64,000 bases of DNA from Chloroflexota bacterium (GTDB lineage: Bacteria; Chloroflexota; UBA6077; FW602-bin22; JAMCVK01): positions 1 through 64,000 of the forward strand of contig JAMCVK010000037.1 of NCBI GenBank assembly GCA_023475225.1. The letters run 5' to 3'. The notes under the pieces are model-generated. The model saw only the letters and a program-made list of their open reading frames with translations, ran no database searches and had not been told where the DNA came from. Both the position numbers and the translations under genes were made by a program. Positions 16,168-25,388 of this stretch are shown one piece after another (the first letter of the stretch is position 1; every line of letters starts with the position of its first letter).

Positions 16168-17310
16168 CTAACCTTCAGTTCGGCCGGAAGCGATGAAGGC
16201 GATCGTCTGCTCCAGCTGCTCCGCGGAAATCCTTCCCTGCATATGGAGAAGATGCACCATCTCCCTAAGACCGATGACACTATGTAAACAGTATCCGGCC
16301 AGAGCCATCTGCTCAGCGCCTCCCTGCTCCCGATCAACTACGACAACGATGTCATGCACCTTCAACCCGGCCTCCTCCAGCGACTTGATCATCTCCAGTT
16401 TACTGGTGCCAGTAGTGATAACATCATCGATAACCACGGCCGTCTCCCCGGCCTTGAACTCGCCCTCGATGAGCCGCATGGTGCCATGCTCTTTGGCTTC
16501 TTGGCGCGCATAGAGGAGCGGTACACCCATCTCCAGCGAGACGGCTGTAGCGATGGGGAGAGCAGCATAGGGAACGGCCGCGATGCGGTCGAAGGCGAGA
16601 CCTTTCAGCTTTTCGATCACTGCCTGGGCTACTTGCTTCAGTACTGGCGGATGGGAAATGAGCAGACGAAGGTCTAAATAGATGGGCGAACGCATCCCAG
16701 ACCTCAAAATGAATTCGCCAAACTTAAGCGACCCAATCTCAAAAAGGGCCAGGGACAGCACCTGTTTCAGCTCAGTTTCCATCCCCTTGGACGTAGTGAC
16801 CTCCCTCAGATAGCTAGCCCCTCCTTCAGGGCGGCGGAGTAAACTGAAGCAGTCCGCCAGGGCCTTCTCAGTCGTCCAAAAGGCCAACTCCGGCAGACCA
16901 TCCAGGGCGAAGAAATGCACCTCTGTCTCCTCATTACCGGGCGCTGCCTCTCCACCGATGATCGTGCCGATGTAGACTACCGTGGCTACTTGACTGGTGG
17001 GACGCGAATACACCCCCAGTAAACGATCCAGACGCACATCAACGTTTGCTTCCTCCCTCGTTTCACGCCGGGCTGCATCCTCAACACTCTCTCCAAGTTC
17101 GACATAGCCCGATGGGAAGGTCCAGCGGCCATACCCAGGCTCTATGCCCCGACGACAAAGAAGCACCCTTCCCTGCTGCATCGGGATGACACCCACCACC
17201 AGCTTGGGGTTTTGAAAGAAGATAAAGCCACAGGACTGGCAAACAAGTCGTGCCCTTCCGGCAATAGTCTCTTCAGCAAGCACTCCGCCGCACTTGGGAC
17301 AGAATTTCAT
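16168..17310 (-). CDS. Zinc ribbon-Nudix hydrolase fused to orotate phosphoribosyltransferase
   Basis: One 380-residue reading frame joins three parts: a zinc ribbon (CPKCG, CQSCG; first 30 residues), a Nudix domain with a complete Nudix box ([17 protein letters not shown]... through REEANV), and an orotate phosphoribosyltransferase with the PRPP loop [13 protein letters not shown] near residue 300. The OPRT half makes OMP in pyrimidine synthesis; the Nudix half may hydrolyse a nucleotide or sanitise the pool. ATG 17310, after GGGGGTGG, fits the zinc ribbon start; an upstream in-frame start at 17358 adds 16 unlikely residues. It overlaps the upstream gene by 38 bases. Confidence 0.88.
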   Translation of the reverse strand: MKFCPKCGGVLAEETIAGRARLVCQSCGFIFFQNPKLVVGVIPMQQGRVLLCRRGIEPGYGRWTFPSGYVELGESVEDAARRETREEANVDVRLDRLLGVYSRPTSQVATVVYIGTIIGGEAAPGNEETEVHFFALDGLPELAFWTTEKALADCFSLLRRPEGGASYLREVTTSKGMETELKQVLSLALFEIGSLKFGEFILRSGMRSPIYLDLRLLISHPPVLKQVAQAVIEKLKGLAFDRIAAVPYAALPIATAVSLEMGVPLLYARQEAKEHGTMRLIEGEFKAGETAVVIDDVITTGTSKLEMIKSLEEAGLKVHDIVVVVDREQGGAEQMALAGYCLHSVIGLREMVHLLHMQGRISAEQLEQTIAFIASGRTEG

Positions 17311-17716
17311 CGAAACCACCCCCGCAGACGAACCCCTCGAACTCCTCAATCGAGCCAAAAACTATGTCTGAAATTGAGTTGACGACCCAATTCTCACACA
17401 TCGGCGTGATGGTCAGGACTGGCTTGCCCGCCCAATGGGCCGCCCACATCTCCACCGCCGTACCCATACTGGCATGAGGAAGATAAGCTAAGACAATGTC
17501 GGCTTGCACGGCCTCCTCCACCAGGGAGAGGAAGGCTTGTCTACCTTGTTCCCAAGAGTAGCTCATCGAATCAGGGCAAAGCTCCAGTGGGCAAACTATA
17601 CCCGCATCTGGATAGCGCGCCGCAATAATTTGCTTCAATTGCGTTCGGTAGGCTTGGTCGTGTATCCCCTTACCTGTATTTGAGCCCTGGATGACGCCAG
17701 CCAGATAAATCTTCAC
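17273..17716 (-). CDS. Nucleoside 2-deoxyribosyltransferase-like protein
   Basis: The 147-residue protein starts with [11 protein letters not shown] and has an [19 protein letters not shown] segment, a layout typical of the nucleoside 2-deoxyribosyltransferase family (substrate loop, then Asp and Glu of the active site). It would swap bases on deoxyribonucleosides or hydrolyse them. GTG 17716 is preferred because GGGAGG lies just upstream. Its end overlaps the Nudix-OPRT gene, suggesting a nucleotide-metabolism operon. Confidence 0.75.
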   Translation of the reverse strand: MKIYLAGVIQGSNTGKGIHDQAYRTQLKQIIAARYPDAGIVCPLELCPDSMSYSWEQGRQAFLSLVEEAVQADIVLAYLPHASMGTAVEMWAAHWAGKPVLTITPMCENWVVNSISDIVFGSIEEFEGFVCGGGFDEILSQVRRSAC

Positions 17717-17857
17717 TCCCACACCTCCCAACGGAGAAAGTTTAGGGAAGATGGACTCGTTCCTGCTTCGACGCTTAAGACAATCGGATAGCCAGGATAA
17801 CTCTCCATCACGCTGAGATCGTCGATCGTCGCCAGACAGCGGGCCATCCTACTAAGC

Positions 17858-19066
17858 TTAAGCACCGTATTTGATCAGCTTGAGGGCATGAGCCAACATC
17901 AGGGGCATAGCCTCCACGGCCAAGAAGCGACCTAGCCCACCATTTAGCAAAGCCCGTTCACCGAATTCCACCACCCCGTCGGGCAGCGCCCAGCGGGAAT
18001 ACAACAGGAACGGCACCGCATGCCAAGAATGACCTCTCAGGGCCGAGGGCGTACTGTGATCGCCTGTCACCACCAGGACATCTGGTTTCAGCTCCAGCAA
18101 GGCCGGGATGTAGCTGTCGATCTCCTCCAATACCCGCACCTTGCGCTCAAAATCGCCATCCTCACCAGCCGTGTCAGCGGCCTTAACATGCACATAGAAG
18201 AAATCGTACTTAGCGAAATTATCTTGTAACGTCTTGATCTCCTCAGCGAGAGTATCTCCACAAGGAAGCACCTCTATACCAACCAAGCGGGCCAACCCCT
18301 TATACATCGGATACGTGGCGATGGCCGCCGCACTCAATTTGTATCGTTCGCTGAAGAGGGGGAGCGACGGCCGCTTAGCGAACCCCCGCAGCAACACGGC
18401 ATTGGCCGGGTGGTGATTTTTGAGGGCGGCCCGCGCCGCCGCGATGAACTCATTGACGATAGTGGCCGTCTTCCTGCCCTCTGGGCTGAGAGGTTGCACC
18501 TCCAGGGGAGGCACGCCAGTCAGCTGCGGATCAGAATCGGTCAACTTGTCTGAAAGACCATCCCCTCTAAAGATTACGGCTGCCCGATGGCCACGCTCAG
18601 TCTCCAAGAACAGCTGCACATCAGCGATCTGGATCTTCCGACGCAGAAGGGCACAAAGCTCCCGATTGACCTCGCTAGAGATGCGCCCGGCACGCCGATC
18701 GGTGACCAAACCGTTTTCATCGACCGTAGCGAAGTTGATGCGGGCAGCGACATCGCTCGGCTCCAGAGGAAACCCCACCCCCAAGGCCGAAAGGACTCCC
18801 CGCCCGATGTCGTACTGTATTGGATCGTAACCGAAAAGGGCCAGATGGGCCGGGCCACTGCCGGGCGTTATACCCAAACTGATGGGTACACTTGAGCCAC
18901 ATAGAGATAGGGCGGCCAAATGATCGAGGTTGGGCGTCCGAGCCGTTTCCAACTCTGTCTTACCCGTCTCCGAGTGGGGCAAGCCACCCAAACCATCGAT
19001 GACAAAAAGCACGATCTTTGAAGGCGTCTTCACGACGATCTGTTGTAATATCTCGCTTGGTATCAT
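17858..19066 (-). CDS. apgM: Cofactor-independent phosphoglycerate mutase, archaeal type
   Basis: The 402-residue alkaline phosphatase-superfamily enzyme has the metal-binding FVIDGLGGLP near residues 21-30, TPGSGPAHLALFGYDP near 66-81 and TGDHSTPSALRGHSWHAVP near 320. It interconverts 3- and 2-phosphoglycerate. The archaeal-type ApgM (about 400 residues) is distinct from GpmI (about 510). Length and motifs match. It stands 142 bases upstream of the deoxyribosyltransferase-like gene. Confidence 0.92.
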   Translation of the reverse strand: MIPSEILQQIVVKTPSKIVLFVIDGLGGLPHSETGKTELETARTPNLDHLAALSLCGSSVPISLGITPGSGPAHLALFGYDPIQYDIGRGVLSALGVGFPLEPSDVAARINFATVDENGLVTDRRAGRISSEVNRELCALLRRKIQIADVQLFLETERGHRAAVIFRGDGLSDKLTDSDPQLTGVPPLEVQPLSPEGRKTATIVNEFIAAARAALKNHHPANAVLLRGFAKRPSLPLFSERYKLSAAAIATYPMYKGLARLVGIEVLPCGDTLAEEIKTLQDNFAKYDFFYVHVKAADTAGEDGDFERKVRVLEEIDSYIPALLELKPDVLVVTGDHSTPSALRGHSWHAVPFLLYSRWALPDGVVEFGERALLNGGLGRFLAVEAMPLMLAHALKLIKYGA

Positions 19067-19139
19067 CTCATCTCCACTCCTCGAAAGGATAGCCTCCCCA
19101 TTTTACTTGATGATCAGATGGACATGCAACAATTTTTGC

Positions 19140-19168
19140 TTGACAAACGCCAGGCAACCCCTTATAAT
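19140..19168 (+). promoter_or_regulatory. Promoter of the Rrf2/cysteine cluster
   Basis: TTGACA (19140-19145), a 17-bp spacer and TATAAT (19163-19168), both consensus. It drives the Rrf2 regulator and perhaps the whole downstream sulfur cluster. Confidence 0.75.
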
Positions 19169-19177
19169 TACGATAAA

Positions 19178-19211
19178 ATTGTGAAGTAAATCAATCTACA
19201 ATATTATTTAC
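19178..19211. promoter_or_regulatory. Candidate Rrf2 operator
   Basis: Two overlapping inverted repeats lie just downstream of the -10 box: ATTGT...ACAAT and GTAAAT (19186-19191)...ATTTAC (19206-19211). Their position covers the expected transcription start, as for autorepression. The sequence is AT-rich, like CymR/IscR-type sites. Assignment to the regulator is inference. Confidence 0.4.
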
Positions 19212-19226
19212 AGGAGCTCAGAGGCG

Positions 19227-19664
19227 ATGAAGCCATCGACGAGAATCGATTATGGGGTGAGAGCGATGTTGGACCTCGCCCAGCACTACGAGCAGGGATT
19301 GATCCAGACCAGCCAGATCGCCGCACGCCAGAATATCCCCGAACCCTATCTTGACCAATTGCTGGCTATCATCCAGAAGTCCGGGCTGATCAATAGCACG
19401 CGTGGCCCACGGGGCGGGCACGCCCTAGCCAGACCGCCGGTCGAGATCAGTCTCGGTGAGGTGATCCACGCCCTGGAGGGAGCAGCTGCCCTACAAGGGT
19501 GTGGTGAGGGGACAGATGCCTGTGAGTTGGCCAACACCTGTGCCTTGCGTGAAGTCTGGGACAGAGTGAACGAGTCCATCCAGGAAATATTCAACTCCGT
19601 CACTATCGCTGAGCTGTGTCAGCGTCAACTATCTTACAAGGTCCGTGACCGCTATCAGATTTAG
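19227..19664 (+). CDS. Rrf2-family transcriptional regulator (IscR/CymR-like)
   Basis: The 145-residue protein has a winged helix near the N-terminus (RIDYGVRAMLDLA; GPRGGHALARP wing) and three cysteines, C92, C99 and C105, in the spacing typical of Fe-S-sensing Rrf2 proteins. It is the first gene of the cysteine/sulfur cluster, so it probably senses Fe-S or cysteine status and controls these genes. CymR-type members form a complex with CysK, the product of the next gene. Confidence 0.9.
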   Translation: MKPSTRIDYGVRAMLDLAQHYEQGLIQTSQIAARQNIPEPYLDQLLAIIQKSGLINSTRGPRGGHALARPPVEISLGEVIHALEGAAALQGCGEGTDACELANTCALREVWDRVNESIQEIFNSVTIAELCQRQLSYKVRDRYQI

Positions 19665-19725
19665 TTCTGCGGGTATTATACCTTCAATGATAGCCGGGTA
19701 GAAGTCAGGCTCGGGAGGGAAAGCG

Positions 19726-20685
19726 ATGAGGACTAGCATTGTGGATAATGTCCTTGAATTGATTGGAGGGACACCCTTGGTGAGGCTCCAGCGCTTGGTT
19801 GAGAATGATGCTGCCACCATCCTGGCTAAGTTAGAATCCCTCAACCCAGCCGGCAGCGTAAAGGATCGCATTGCCTTGTCCATGATCGAGGAAGCAGAAA
19901 GAAACGGACGTCTCAAATCGGGCGATACCATCGTCGAGCCCACCAGCGGTAATACCGGCATAGGGCTGGCTATGGTGGCGGCCGTTAAGGGCTATCATTT
20001 GATCCTGACTATGCCCGAAGATATGAGCCTGGAGCGCCGTCGCTTACTGGCCCGTTATGGCGTGGAGGTCGTCTTGACCCCGGCCATCGAGGGCATGACC
20101 GGTGCCATTTACGCCGCAGAGCAGCTGGTGGCGAACAACCCAGGCTACTTTATGCCTCAGCAGTTCCTTAACCCCGCTAACCCTGAGATACATCGTCGTA
20201 CCACAGCCAGGGAGATCCTCGAGGCGACACAAGGAAAGATAGACGCCTTCGTCGCCGGTGTGGGCACCGGAGGGACAATCACCGGAGTGGGGGAGGTGTT
20301 AAAACAAGAGCTGAGGGAGGTACTCATCATCGCCGTGGAACCGGCCCGCTCGCCGGTTCTGGGCGGAGGCAAGCCCAGGCCACACGGCATCCAGGGCATC
20401 GGTGCTAGCTTCATTCCCGGCGTTCTCAATCGAGAGATCATCGATGAGATCATCGCGGTCACCGACGAGGACGCTTATGAGTGTGCCCTCCATCTGACAC
20501 GGCAGGAGGGACTGTTAGTCGGCATTTCCTCCGGAGCCAATGTTTTCGCCAGCTTGCAGGTAGCGGCGAGGCTTGGGCAGGGTAAGGTAGTGGTTACTAT
20601 TCTCCCCGATACAGGGGAACGATACCTGAGCATGGATTTTGAGCGGCTGGCAGCCGCTAAAATGGAATTAAGTTTAGGGAGGTAA
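19726..20685 (+). CDS. cysK: Cysteine synthase A (O-acetylserine sulfhydrylase)
   Basis: The 319-residue PLP enzyme has the lysine motif [11 protein letters not shown] (K near residue 45), the substrate loop [10 protein letters not shown] near 72 and the phosphate-binding [11 protein letters not shown] near 180. It makes cysteine from O-acetylserine (or O-phosphoserine) and a sulfur donor. A second cysteine synthase is at 25389-26330. The fused sulfur carrier-E1 gene begins 2 bases after its stop, so the two are translationally coupled. Confidence 0.94.
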   Translation: MRTSIVDNVLELIGGTPLVRLQRLVENDAATILAKLESLNPAGSVKDRIALSMIEEAERNGRLKSGDTIVEPTSGNTGIGLAMVAAVKGYHLILTMPEDMSLERRRLLARYGVEVVLTPAIEGMTGAIYAAEQLVANNPGYFMPQQFLNPANPEIHRRTTAREILEATQGKIDAFVAGVGTGGTITGVGEVLKQELREVLIIAVEPARSPVLGGGKPRPHGIQGIGASFIPGVLNREIIDEIIAVTDEDAYECALHLTRQEGLLVGISSGANVFASLQVAARLGQGKVVVTILPDTGERYLSMDFERLAAAKMELSLGR

Positions 20686-20687
20686 AG

Positions 20688-21773
20688 ATGGCTGTAAGTG
20701 TTTATATTCCCACTTCGTTGCGCCGATTGACCGGCAATCGGGCCAGGGTGGAGATAGAAGCTACCGACATAGCCAGCTTGCTGGCTGCTCTCGAAGTCGC
20801 ATATCCCGGCCTGAAGGAGCAACTGGTTGATAGTGACGGCGAGATTCGGCGCCATATCAACGTTTATGTCAATCAATCCGACCTGTCCACCCTGCAGGGG
20901 AAGGCAACCCCACTAAGCGATGGCGATGAGGTAGCCTTCATACCGGCCATGGCCGGTGGAGCCATGCCCTTCACCGAGGAGCAGATCAAACGCTATAGCC
21001 GCCACATCATCTTGCCAGAGGTAGGTGGTAAGGGGCAAAGAAAGCTTTTGGCAGCCCGCGTCTTGCTGATTGGAGCAGGCGGCTTGGGTTCCCCAGCGGC
21101 GCTCTACCTGGCCGCGGCCGGTGTAGGACGACTCGGAATCGTCGATTTTGACGTCGTTGACCTGAGCAACCTGCAACGGCAGATCCTGCATCACGTCCAC
21201 GATCTGGGTCGGCCGAAAGTACAGTCGGCGGCAGAGGCCATCCGAGATATAAACCCGGACGTGGAGGTGGTGCAGCATGCTGTGCGCCTCTCCTCAGAGA
21301 ACATCATGGACATCATCGCTGATTATGATATCGTGGTGGACGGCTGTGATAACTTCCCCACCCGCTACCTGGTGAATGACGCCTGTGTGATGGCCAAGAA
21401 GCCAAATGTGCATGGCAGCATCTTCCGTTTCGAAGGACAGGCAACTGTCTTCATGCCCGGTCAGGGCTGCTACCGTTGCCTCTTTCCGACCCCGCCTCCC
21501 CCAGGGGCCGTACCCTCATGCCAGGAGGCCGGCGTTTTCGGCGTCCTACCGGGGATGATCGGGGTGATCCAGGCCACCGAGACAATTAAGCTCATCCTGG
21601 GCATCGGTGAACTCTTAATAGGGCGCTTGCTCCTTTACGATGCACTGACGATGGAATTCCGAGAAGTGCGCTTGCGACGCAATCCTGAATGTCCGGTCTG
21701 CGGGGAAAATCCCAAGGTCACGGAGCTGATCGACTACGAGCAGTTTTGTGGGCTCACTCCAGCCGCCCACTAG
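20688..21773 (+). CDS. Ubiquitin-like sulfur carrier (MoaD/ThiS/CysO type) fused to MoeB/ThiF E1-like enzyme
   Basis: The 361-residue fusion begins with a beta-grasp carrier (1-91) ending in Gly90-Gly91 (IPAMAGG), as CysO ends. An E1-like adenylyltransferase follows from residue 93 (MPFTEEQIKRYSRHI), with ATP loop GAGGLGSPA near 126, zinc ligands CYRC and CPVC, and an expected active-site Cys in VPSCQEAG. E1 enzymes adenylate a free C-terminal Gly, yet here the GG is internal. Cleavage by the JAMM protein at 24585, or internal initiation at the ATG of residue 93 (its upstream Gly codons GGTGGA resemble a ribosome binding site), could release the carrier. No rhodanese domain is present. Confidence 0.9.
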   Translation: MAVSVYIPTSLRRLTGNRARVEIEATDIASLLAALEVAYPGLKEQLVDSDGEIRRHINVYVNQSDLSTLQGKATPLSDGDEVAFIPAMAGGAMPFTEEQIKRYSRHIILPEVGGKGQRKLLAARVLLIGAGGLGSPAALYLAAAGVGRLGIVDFDVVDLSNLQRQILHHVHDLGRPKVQSAAEAIRDINPDVEVVQHAVRLSSENIMDIIADYDIVVDGCDNFPTRYLVNDACVMAKKPNVHGSIFRFEGQATVFMPGQGCYRCLFPTPPPPGAVPSCQEAGVFGVLPGMIGVIQATETIKLILGIGELLIGRLLLYDALTMEFREVRLRRNPECPVCGENPKVTELIDYEQFCGLTPAAH

Positions 21774-21784
21774 AAAGGAGAACG

Positions 21785-23038
21785 ATGAGCGAACGGAGTT
21801 GCCTCTCATCTGGTCGGGCGAGAACCTTAGCCATCCCTCTATATAGTGCCATATCACTGCGCTCCGTGCTGCGCATCAGCGCCGGGCTCATCCCGGCCTT
21901 GGCCATCTATCTCTACGTCGTCAAACTGCAGCCACCGCTGGCTGTCTTCTGGCTATTTGGCTTGGCCTTTGGATTCGTGCTACAACGCAGTCGCTTCTGC
22001 TTCGCCTCCTCCTTTCGTGATATCTTTCTCCTCAAGGATGGGCGCGTGCTGAAGGCGATCATCATAGGGATGGCTATAGCCACGCTAGGCTTCGGTCTGG
22101 TCATGTATAATTTAGTGCCTAATATCTCTCGTGAAATCTTCCCAGTCAATGCCTATGTAACCCCTCTCGGCTTTCATACCGTGTTAGCGGGGATAATCTT
22201 TGGCCTGGGGATGGTCATGGCCGGTGGTTGCTTCTCCGGCACCCTCTATCGGCTTGGGGAGGGCTATGTCGCCTCACTGGCCACCCTCGTAGGTATCCTG
22301 GGGGGCATGGGACTTCTTCTCCATAGCTGGAATTGGTGGTGGCAAAATTACATCTCCTTTCAGCCTCGCATCTGGCTGCCCCACTTCCTGGGTTGGACAG
22401 GAGCCATCCTGGTTACTCTAACGCTGTTGCTTCTTTTCTACTTAGCCGTGCTGTGGTGGGAATCCCGTGGTGGGGTTACAGCCAGAAGGCCCTTGACCGA
22501 GCAACCCCTCGTGACATTCGGGGACCAGGTCCGCAGCCTTTGGCGCACCGCCTTCGTTCTCCCCTGGCCAGTGGTCTGGGGTGGAGTGATGTTGGGCATC
22601 CTCAACGTTTTCGAGTATCTCTTCGAGCGACCCTGGGGGCTCACCGGCGAGGTCTCCCGCTGGTCTTCTGGACTTCTCGGTCTGATCCGGCTCTCCCCGG
22701 GACCAATCGCCGCCGGGGCAGGGCCCTGCGCCGTGGGAGAGGCCTCCCCTGATCTGCTGACCTGGGGGCTGATGATAAATGGGGGGATGATCCTTGGCTC
22801 TGCTCTGGCCGCCCTGCTGGCGAGCGAGTTCAAGCCGAGGTTTCCCCGCCAGAGACGCCGTTATGCTCAATCACTCATCGGTGGGGCCCTGATGGGCTAC
22901 GGGGCCGGCCTGGCCTCAGGGTGCACCATTGGTGCTTTCTTCTCCGCCGTACCCTCCCTGGGGTTGAACGGTTGGGTGTTCGGGGGAGGGCTGGCCATCG
23001 GGGCTTACTTAGGCGGAAAGCTGATTCAGAGAATCTGA
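21785..23038 (+). CDS. YeeE/YedE (TsuA-like) sulfur-compound transporter
   Basis: The roughly 417-residue membrane protein has two repeated halves with the conserved Cys motifs of the family: QRSRFCFASSFRD near residue 70, GGCFSGTLYRLGEGY near 140, and GLASGCTIGAFFS near 380. TsuA of Spirochaeta imports thiosulfate through such cysteines. ATG 21785 has AAAGGAG upstream. Followed by tusA-type genes, as is typical, so it probably supplies sulfur to the relay. Confidence 0.9.
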   Translation: MSERSCLSSGRARTLAIPLYSAISLRSVLRISAGLIPALAIYLYVVKLQPPLAVFWLFGLAFGFVLQRSRFCFASSFRDIFLLKDGRVLKAIIIGMAIATLGFGLVMYNLVPNISREIFPVNAYVTPLGFHTVLAGIIFGLGMVMAGGCFSGTLYRLGEGYVASLATLVGILGGMGLLLHSWNWWWQNYISFQPRIWLPHFLGWTGAILVTLTLLLLFYLAVLWWESRGGVTARRPLTEQPLVTFGDQVRSLWRTAFVLPWPVVWGGVMLGILNVFEYLFERPWGLTGEVSRWSSGLLGLIRLSPGPIAAGAGPCAVGEASPDLLTWGLMINGGMILGSALAALLASEFKPRFPRQRRRYAQSLIGGALMGYGAGLASGCTIGAFFSAVPSLGLNGWVFGGGLAIGAYLGGKLIQRI

Positions 23039-23051
23039 TAGGAGGTTCGTG

Positions 23052-23273
23052 ATGATTGTCGACGTCAGGGGCGAGACCTGTCCGTATCCTATGTTGAAGG
23101 CCGTGGAGGCCATGAAAAAAGCCCCGCCCGGCGAGGTGATCGAGGTCTATACCGACCATGCCCCCGCCCTGGAGACGATTCCCACCCAGGCGAAAAGGCT
23201 GGGCTTCACCGTAGAGATCGAGCAAACAGGCTCACCTGAGTGGCGCATAACTTTGAAAAGGGATATAGGTTAA
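23052..23273 (+). CDS. TusA-family sulfur carrier 1
   Basis: The 73-residue protein has the family motif CPYPMLK near its N-terminus (C near residue 10), the sulfur-carrying cysteine. ATG 23052 lies 6 bases after GGAGG (23041-23045) and 13 bases after the YeeE-like gene. It probably accepts sulfur from the transporter or a rhodanese and passes it on. It differs in sequence from the second TusA protein at 24328. Confidence 0.92.
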   Translation: MIVDVRGETCPYPMLKAVEAMKKAPPGEVIEVYTDHAPALETIPTQAKRLGFTVEIEQTGSPEWRITLKRDIG

Positions 23274-23315
23274 ACCCCTCATCCAACCCATCAATTGTGA
23301 AGAAAGGAGATAGCG

Positions 23316-24308
23316 ATGGAAACAATCCGCCAAAGGACAACGATGATACCTGACCTTGTAAAGAGCAAGGCCATCTTCCTACTCACTTTAGGCTTGTTGG
23401 TGCTCTCCTTGGTCGCTGCCTGTGCACCGGCTGCCCCAGGAGTGGCCACCCCCTCCCCCACGCTCGCTACACCCACGGCGTCAGTTGGGGAAAACTACGC
23501 CAACTCGGAACTGCTGGTAGAAACCGCCTGGTTGGCCCAGCACAGCAACGACACCAACCTTCGCCTCATGGACGTGCGGTCGGCCAGCGAGTATCAAGCT
23601 GGGCATATAAAGAACGCAGTGAATCTCCCCATTGACCTGATCTACGACCCCGAGAACCCCATAAAGGGGATGGTCCTACCTAAAGATAAGATCGAACCAC
23701 TCCTGAGCGACCTGGGCATCAGCAACGATACGGTGGTCATCGCCATCGACGCCACAGGTAGCATCAATGCCGCTCGTCTCTTCTGGACCTTGGAATACTA
23801 TGGGCACCAAAAGGTTCGCCTGCTCAACGGTGGCTTCAAGAAGTGGGAAAAGGAAGGGCGCGAAATTACCAGGGTGGCACCCAAGATAGTCAAATCCCAT
23901 TTCATCGCCAAACCCGACCCCAGCAAGGTGTTCACCAAGCAGCAGGTTCTCGACAGCCTCAAAAAGCCCACAACCATCATCGTGGATACTCGTTCAGCCA
24001 AGGAGTATAGCGGTGAAGACGTACGGGCCAAGAGGGGAGGACATATCCCCGGCGCAGTGAATATCGACTGGACTAATAACTTGACTGGGGGGGATATCCC
24101 GACACTAAAACCGGCCGCGGCCCTGAAGAAACTCTATGAGGGCGCAGGGGTGACTAAGGATAAGGAGGTCGTGGTCTACTGCCAGACAGGGACGCGAGCG
24201 ACGCACACCTATTTCGTGCTGCGCCTGCTCGGCTACGACAAAGTGCACAATTATGACGGCTCGTGGTCGGAGTGGGGCAATGACCCCAACGTACCCATAG
24301 AGAAATAA
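23316..24308 (+). CDS. Tandem-rhodanese sulfurtransferase lipoprotein
   Basis: The 330-residue protein has a lipoprotein signal (lipobox SLVAAC, C36) and two rhodanese domains. The C-terminal one has the active-site loop YCQTGTRATH (C289). In the N-terminal one the cysteine position reads IDATGS, so it is inactive, as in many tandem rhodaneses. It would work outside the cytoplasmic membrane, transferring sulfane sulfur from thiosulfate. AAGGAG precedes ATG 23316. Its place between the two tusA genes suggests a sulfur relay with the YeeE-like transporter. Confidence 0.9.
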   Translation: METIRQRTTMIPDLVKSKAIFLLTLGLLVLSLVAACAPAAPGVATPSPTLATPTASVGENYANSELLVETAWLAQHSNDTNLRLMDVRSASEYQAGHIKNAVNLPIDLIYDPENPIKGMVLPKDKIEPLLSDLGISNDTVVIAIDATGSINAARLFWTLEYYGHQKVRLLNGGFKKWEKEGREITRVAPKIVKSHFIAKPDPSKVFTKQQVLDSLKKPTTIIVDTRSAKEYSGEDVRAKRGGHIPGAVNIDWTNNLTGGDIPTLKPAAALKKLYEGAGVTKDKEVVVYCQTGTRATHTYFVLRLLGYDKVHNYDGSWSEWGNDPNVPIEK

Positions 24309-24327
24309 GCCTAAAAGGAGAGAGAAT

Positions 24328-24570
24328 ATGACCGAACTCACCAAGATCGATCAAGAGATAGATTTGCGGGGTGAAATCTGCCCCTACACCTTCGTCAAGT
24401 CGAAATTGGCCCTGGAAGAGATGGAGAGTGGACAGGTGCTACGGGTCATTGTCGATCATCTGCCGGCTGTGGATAATGTCCCCCGTAGCCTTACCAACGA
24501 AGGACATCAGGTCTTGGACGTGTCCCAGATCAACGCCACCGATTGGTCCATCACGGTTAAAAAGGCTTAA
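24328..24570 (+). CDS. TusA-family sulfur carrier 2
   Basis: The 80-residue protein has EICPYTFVKSK near residues 17-27, the TusA cysteine motif with TF in place of PM, a variant seen in TusA homologues near sulfur genes. AAAAGGAG precedes ATG 24328. With the JAMM peptidase starting 14 bases downstream, it is likely co-translated. Its partner may be the fused carrier or MnmA. Confidence 0.9.
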   Translation: MTELTKIDQEIDLRGEICPYTFVKSKLALEEMESGQVLRVIVDHLPAVDNVPRSLTNEGHQVLDVSQINATDWSITVKKA

Positions 24571-24584
24571 GGCGGAGCGAGAGA

Positions 24585-24995
24585 TTGTTTCACCTGGAGA
24601 AGCACTATGCTGAGGAGATGATCCGTCACGCCTGGGATGAGTATCCGAACGAGGCCTGCGGCATCCTGGCCGGGCGAGCCAGCCAGGTGCTTCGTCTCTA
24701 TCGCGCCGCCAACGCTGCGCACAGCCAGGTACGTTACACGATGGAGCCGCAGGAACAGCTGCGTCTGATGCAAGAGATCGACGACCAGGAATGGGAGATA
24801 CTGGCCATCTATCATTCGCATCCCGCCTCAGCGGCTTATCCTTCAGCTACCGATGTGGAGCTGGCTTTCTATCCCGATTCGCTTTATCTCATCATCTCCC
24901 TTCAGCATCCTGAGTGGCCAGAGGTGCGCGGCTTTCGCATCGTTGATGGCCACATCGAGGAGGAACAACTGGTCGTTCTCACCACAGAAGAATAG
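24585..24995 (+). CDS. JAMM/MPN metalloprotease, Mec-like
   Basis: The 136-residue JAB-domain protein has every catalytic element: E23 (NEACGIL), H77, H79, S87 and D90 in an exact HxH-x7-SxxD motif binding zinc. In Mycobacterium, Mec cleaves cysteine from the CysO carrier after CysM has loaded it. The same role is likely here, next to a CysM-like gene and in a cluster with a GG-ending carrier. It might also process the fused carrier-E1. The start is TTG 24585 with GGAG upstream. Confidence 0.92.
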   Translation: MFHLEKHYAEEMIRHAWDEYPNEACGILAGRASQVLRLYRAANAAHSQVRYTMEPQEQLRLMQEIDDQEWEILAIYHSHPASAAYPSATDVELAFYPDSLYLIISLQHPEWPEVRGFRIVDGHIEEEQLVVLTTEE

Positions 24996-25123
24996 CCCAC
25001 CTCCAGATAGTAAGGCTAGTACAAAAGGGGAAAGGCGTAGGGCTCTGCCAAATCAGCGTTTCCTCCGCTGGATGGGGTGTGCAGAGAGGCAAGGCCCGTC
25101 TACTGAGGTTTGGGGTACCCTAA

Positions 25124-25345
25124 ATCTCTATCCCCCCCCTCTCCCGCTGGAGGGAAGGGGAGGTCAAGGAGGGAGCACCCTCCTTGGAGGGTTCTAGGGC
25201 TCCGCCCTAGTTCATAATCCCCCCCTCTCCCGCTGGAGGGAAGGGGAGGCCAAGGAGGGAGCACCCTCCTTGGAGGGTTCTAGGGCTCCGCCCTAGCCCA
25301 TAATCCCCCCTTCTCCCGTCCGTTGAAGGACGGGAGAAGGGGGTA
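25124..25345. repeat. Tandem 86-bp hairpin repeat, locus 1
   Basis: Within the 393-base gap between the JAMM and second cysteine synthase genes, a unit starting CTCCCGC/GTCC recurs at 25141, 25227 and 25313, a period of 86 bp. Each unit holds a CTCCC...GGGAG-type palindrome, an inner hairpin GGAGGGAGCACCCTCC-type and a CTAGGGC-TCC-GCCCTAG hairpin. Similar units occur at 50.1 and 53.7 kb. No coding frame is likely. It may terminate or stabilise the upstream mRNA. Confidence 0.8.
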
Positions 25346-25388
25346 AGGGGGATGAGGGCACTTAAAAACAACCAAGGAGTAGAAAAAA

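Noticed and set aside
25124-25345. CRISPR-like periodic repeats
   Set aside because: The whole 86-bp unit is repeated, with no unique spacers, and no cas genes are present.
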